Below, one piece after another: positions 62,377-64,000 of a stretch of 64,000 nt of DNA. Location of the stretch: contig NZ_JAJNQN010000011.1 of assembly GCF_022227845.1 (NCBI RefSeq), positions 57,635 to 121,634 on the forward strand. The letters are read 5' to 3'. The stretch comes from Ectothiorhodospira lacustris. Its GTDB lineage: Bacteria > Pseudomonadota > Gammaproteobacteria > Ectothiorhodospirales > Ectothiorhodospiraceae. Made by a program: the position numbers and the translations under genes. Each line of letters starts with the position of its first letter. The stretch's first letter is position 1. The notes beneath the pieces were generated by a model, which saw only the letters and a list, made by a program, of their open reading frames with translations, searched no databases and was not told where the DNA came from.

Positions 62377-62672
62377 AATTGCACGGGTTTATCGGCCGAG
62401 AAACCCGTTCCTCGAATACCCCCCGATCTTCCTGATCCTCGGCCAATTCCATACCAGGACTTCCAAATGGCTCGATGCGCCGCGCTTTGCGCGGCGTGCT
62501 ATCGCAGTCACTCTCGCACCCGGATTTCATCACCCGAAAAACCGATCCAGTGCAGGAAGGATTGATGCTGCGCAGGATAGCAGCGTTCGAACTCGCTGTG
62601 GATCCGATTGTTATGTTTCTTTGCCTATGATAGGGTGTGTATATAGCAGATATTAATACACATAGGTGATTT
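62377..62672. other. Intergenic junction between suhB and vapBC
   Basis: 296 bp without a convincing gene. It holds a perfect 8-bp hairpin ACGGGTTT / AAACCCGT (62383-62408, no U-tract) that may end suhB transcription, a CGCCGCGC / GCGCGGCG hairpin (62478-62496), and GTTATGT at 62610-62616, which could be the right-hand core of a degenerate recombination site. The sequence becomes AT-rich from about 62600. Confidence 0.5.
62624..62662 (+). promoter_or_regulatory. vapBC operator/promoter region
   Basis: A perfect 7-bp inverted repeat TGTGTAT / ATACACA (62636-62642 and 62656-62662) lies 10 bp before the vapB ATG, with a CCTATGATAGG palindrome just upstream. TATGAT (62626-62631) or TATATA (62640-62645) could be -10 boxes. 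It is a likely autoregulatory site for the VapB-VapC complex. Confidence 0.55.
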
Positions 62673-62867
62673 ATGAGAACCAACATTGTTATAGATGACA
62701 AGCTAATGATGGATGCCCTTAAAGCCTCTGGCCTGAGCACTAAAAGAGAAGTTGTAGAACAAGGGCTTAAGCTTCTGGTGCGACGTAGCCAGCAGCAGGA
62801 AATTCGCAAGCTCCGAGGTCGAATCAAGTGGGAAGGCGACCTTGACGAAATGCGAGGCGGCAAATGA
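62673..62867 (+). CDS. vapB: VapB-family antitoxin
   Basis: 64 residues. MRTNIVIDDKLMMDALKASG is a ribbon-helix-helix type DNA-binding start; the C-terminal part (KWEGDLDEMRGGK) would wrap the toxin active site. Its stop overlaps the vapC ATG as ATGA. Base composition is lower in GC than the core genes. Confidence 0.88.
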   Translation: MRTNIVIDDKLMMDALKASGLSTKREVVEQGLKLLVRRSQQQEIRKLRGRIKWEGDLDEMRGGK

Positions 62868-63265
62868 TATTGGTCGATACCAGTGTCTGGATCGACTACC
62901 TTAACGGCACTCAGAGCCGGCACACCGATGCTCTTGACGCTGCTATTGTTGAGGGCGTCGTTGCCATGGGGGATTTGATATTTCTGGAAATTCTTCAGGG
63001 AATCCGGGACGACCGGGAATACCGCACGACCAGGCAAAGCCTAATGACGCTGGACCAGCTTGAAATGTTTGGAAAAGACATGCCCGAGAAGTGCGCGGAG
63101 AATTACCGAGCACTGCGCAAAAAAGGAATAACTATCCGAAAAACTACGGACGTGATTATTGCGACTTACTGCATTGAGCAGAAGTTGCCCTTGCTTTTCA
63201 CTGACCGCGATTTCATTCCTTTTGTTGATCATCTCGGCCTGGTCTCAGCGCTGCCGGAAACGTAA
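62864..63265 (+). CDS. vapC: VapC-family PIN-domain toxin ribonuclease
   Basis: 133 residues. PIN-domain acidic residues D5 (MILVDTSVWID), E42 (FLEILQG), D96 (TTDVIIA) and D114 (FTDRDF) are all present, so the nuclease site looks intact. Members cleave tRNA or rRNA. It is coupled to vapB. The TAA stop lies inside the left core of the attC-like repeat that follows, as is usual for a gene cassette. Confidence 0.9.
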   Translation: MILVDTSVWIDYLNGTQSRHTDALDAAIVEGVVAMGDLIFLEILQGIRDDREYRTTRQSLMTLDQLEMFGKDMPEKCAENYRALRKKGITIRKTTDVIIATYCIEQKLPLLFTDRDFIPFVDHLGLVSALPET

Positions 63266-63339
63266 CGCCTCAATAACCGGGGCTACAACGGAGCGGAGCG
63301 TAGTGTAAGCCGTCCAGCGCCGCAGACGCGAAGTTGACT
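63260..63339 (+). mobile_element. attC-like recombination site 1 (after vapBC)
   Basis: It starts in the vapC stop with a GTAAC core, then TAACGCCTC and ACCGG, an imperfect hairpin GGCTACA / TGTAAGCC with one extrahelical A, and GTCC. The element at 63923-64000 has the same order of short motifs (TAACGCCTC, ACCGG, GTCC). The right core is weak (GTTGACT at 63333-63339), so the boundary is uncertain. Confidence 0.5.
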
Positions 63340-63355
63340 GACAGATCATGAGTGC

Positions 63356-63850
63356 TCATTTCTTTCTGCCGAAGTTGTAGTGCTGGAAGTTGGGTACAAC
63401 AATTTCCTTACCGACCGACAGCTTTTCACCACAATAAGGGCAGAACGCAACCTGGATCTGAACGGTTTCTATTGTCTGCCCTTCACACTCAAGATAATGG
63501 TCGTTTTCCAAATCTTCTTCTGTGGCGACCCTGCTCAAGTTTAGATAGATATTGCCGTCATCTTCATCAAACCACACCTCTGCAAGTGAGCAGGAGGAGC
63601 ATTCATGAATCAAAGCTGGCGCCTCATCGCATCCATCCACGGGGGTGTCCATTCCCTCACGAATAGACTCCCGCATACCCGGTACGGAGAGCAGGTAAAG
63701 CGTTTCCTGGATTGCAGACCAGTCTTCCTCGGAGACCAGGACAGCCTTGTTCCGCTTACCCATGATGACGATTGGTTGGTGGGATTCGGCGGTCTCGTCA
63801 ATCAACCGATAAAGGTTGCTGCGCGCCTCAGTTGCTGAGATTGCGGTCAT
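63356..63850 (-). CDS. Chimeric Phd/YefM-like antitoxin with zinc-ribbon-like C terminus
   Basis: 164 residues. Residues 1-75 look like a Phd/YefM antitoxin (MTAISATEARSNLYRLIDE, then LLSVPGMRESIREGMDTP). Normal members end near this point and are followed by a RelE/YoeB toxin. Here the frame continues for about 85 residues with CSSC (C84, C87) and CPYCG (C137, C140), a probable four-cysteine zinc ribbon that I cannot assign to a family. No toxin gene follows; the attC-like repeat does. The ATG at 63850 has GAGG 6 nt upstream. It is antisense to vapBC and AT-rich compared with core genes. Confidence 0.7.
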   Translation of the reverse strand: MTAISATEARSNLYRLIDETAESHQPIVIMGKRNKAVLVSEEDWSAIQETLYLLSVPGMRESIREGMDTPVDGCDEAPALIHECSSCSLAEVWFDEDDGNIYLNLSRVATEEDLENDHYLECEGQTIETVQIQVAFCPYCGEKLSVGKEIVVPNFQHYNFGRKK

Positions 63851-63882
63851 GACGCACCTCTTGAGTGTTAAAACTCTCACCA

Positions 63883-63910
63883 AATGTACGCCTTTGAATA
63901 CGTAGGTCAA
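63883..63910 (-). promoter_or_regulatory. Promoter of the chimeric antitoxin gene
   Basis: Minus strand -35 TTGACC (63905-63910), 16-nt spacer, -10 TACATT (63883-63888), followed by a GAGTGTTAAAACTC-type inverted repeat between promoter and gene that could be the autoregulatory operator. Having its own promoter is usual for toxin-antitoxin gene cassettes. Confidence 0.6.
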
Positions 63911-63922
63911 GATGAACGCCCA

Positions 63923-64000
63923 GCATAACGCCTCGCATCACCGGCAGCAGAAAGCAGAGCGAGGAACGAGCGCCGCTTTTTGCTGTCCGAGTGCATGCGA
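63923..64000 (+). mobile_element. attC-like recombination site 2 (cut by the window end)
   Basis: Left core GCATAAC (63923-63929), then a long imperfect palindrome: TCGCAT (63933-63938) pairs with ATGCGA (63995-64000), CCGGCAGC (63941-63948) with GCTGTCCG (63982-63989), and CAGCAGAAAGC with GCTTTTTGCTG. Layout and length fit an integron attC. The right core, expected to be close to GTTATGC, would lie a few bases beyond 64000. Confidence 0.65.

Noticed and set aside
62560..62616. Possible attC-like element just upstream of vapB (GTTATGT core with AACCGATCCA / TGGATCCGATT arms)
   Set aside because: The right core and a partial arm pair are visible but no left core could be found, so I did not list it as a site.

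Overview
The window is a GC-rich stretch of a gammaproteobacterial chromosome. A nitrogen-fixation island sits inside housekeeping blocks whose gene order is typical of Gammaproteobacteria (leuCDB-asd-fimV-truA; sdhCDAB; der-bamB-yfgM-hisS-rodZ-pilF-rlmN-ndk-isc-cysE-trmJ-suhB). NifH, NifD, NifK, NifU and NifS keep the same numbering at key residues as the classical Azotobacter proteins, and DraT/DraG control is present. A diazotroph of the Chromatiales/Ectothiorhodospiraceae type is my best guess. The lineage is inferred from gene content only.

Layout. 0.2-0.5 kb: an AT-richer cupin gene. 0.7-12.4 kb: nif genes, all on the minus strand, in two transcription units, nifH-D-K-T-Y and nifE-N-X-(DUF269)-fdxB-nifU-nifS. 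12.6-13.4 kb: draT, divergent from nifH. 13.5-19.4 kb: a GT2 glycosyltransferase coupled to purL, and a divergent class V aminotransferase. 19.4-22.6 kb: nifB-nifQ-draG. 22.8-31.7 kb: truA, a CbiQ-like membrane protein, fimV, asd and leuBDC, with a divergent LysR regulator. 33-38.6 kb: an MFS transporter, aroC, hemN, prmB and divergent psd. 38.8-43.4 kb: sdhAF4, sdhCDAB, sdhE and convergent ygfX. 43.7-45.9 kb: a YhcB/ZapG protein, ygfZ and a 51-residue membrane protein. 45.9-62.4 kb: der to suhB, including the whole isc operon. 62.4-64 kb: AT-richer vapBC and a chimeric antitoxin, separated and followed by attC-like folded repeats, which looks like part of an integron cassette array.

How it works together. 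nifHDK encode nitrogenase; nifB, Q, E, N, X and Y build and carry FeMo-co; nifU/nifS supply Fe-S clusters beside the housekeeping ISC system; FdxB is an electron or cluster carrier. Three sigma-54 promoters (before nifH, nifE and nifB), each with a TGT-N10-ACA NifA site 55-105 bp upstream, tie the units into one regulon. No nifA, nifL, nifV, nifW, nifZ or nifM lies in the window. DraT would ADP-ribosylate NifH Arg101 and DraG would remove the group. draG is part of the nifB operon while draT is divergent from nifH, and the nifH NifA site overlaps the draT start codon. Dispersed palindromic repeats lie between genes only in the first 33 kb. I saw no rRNA, tRNA, CRISPR, IS transposase or prophage genes.
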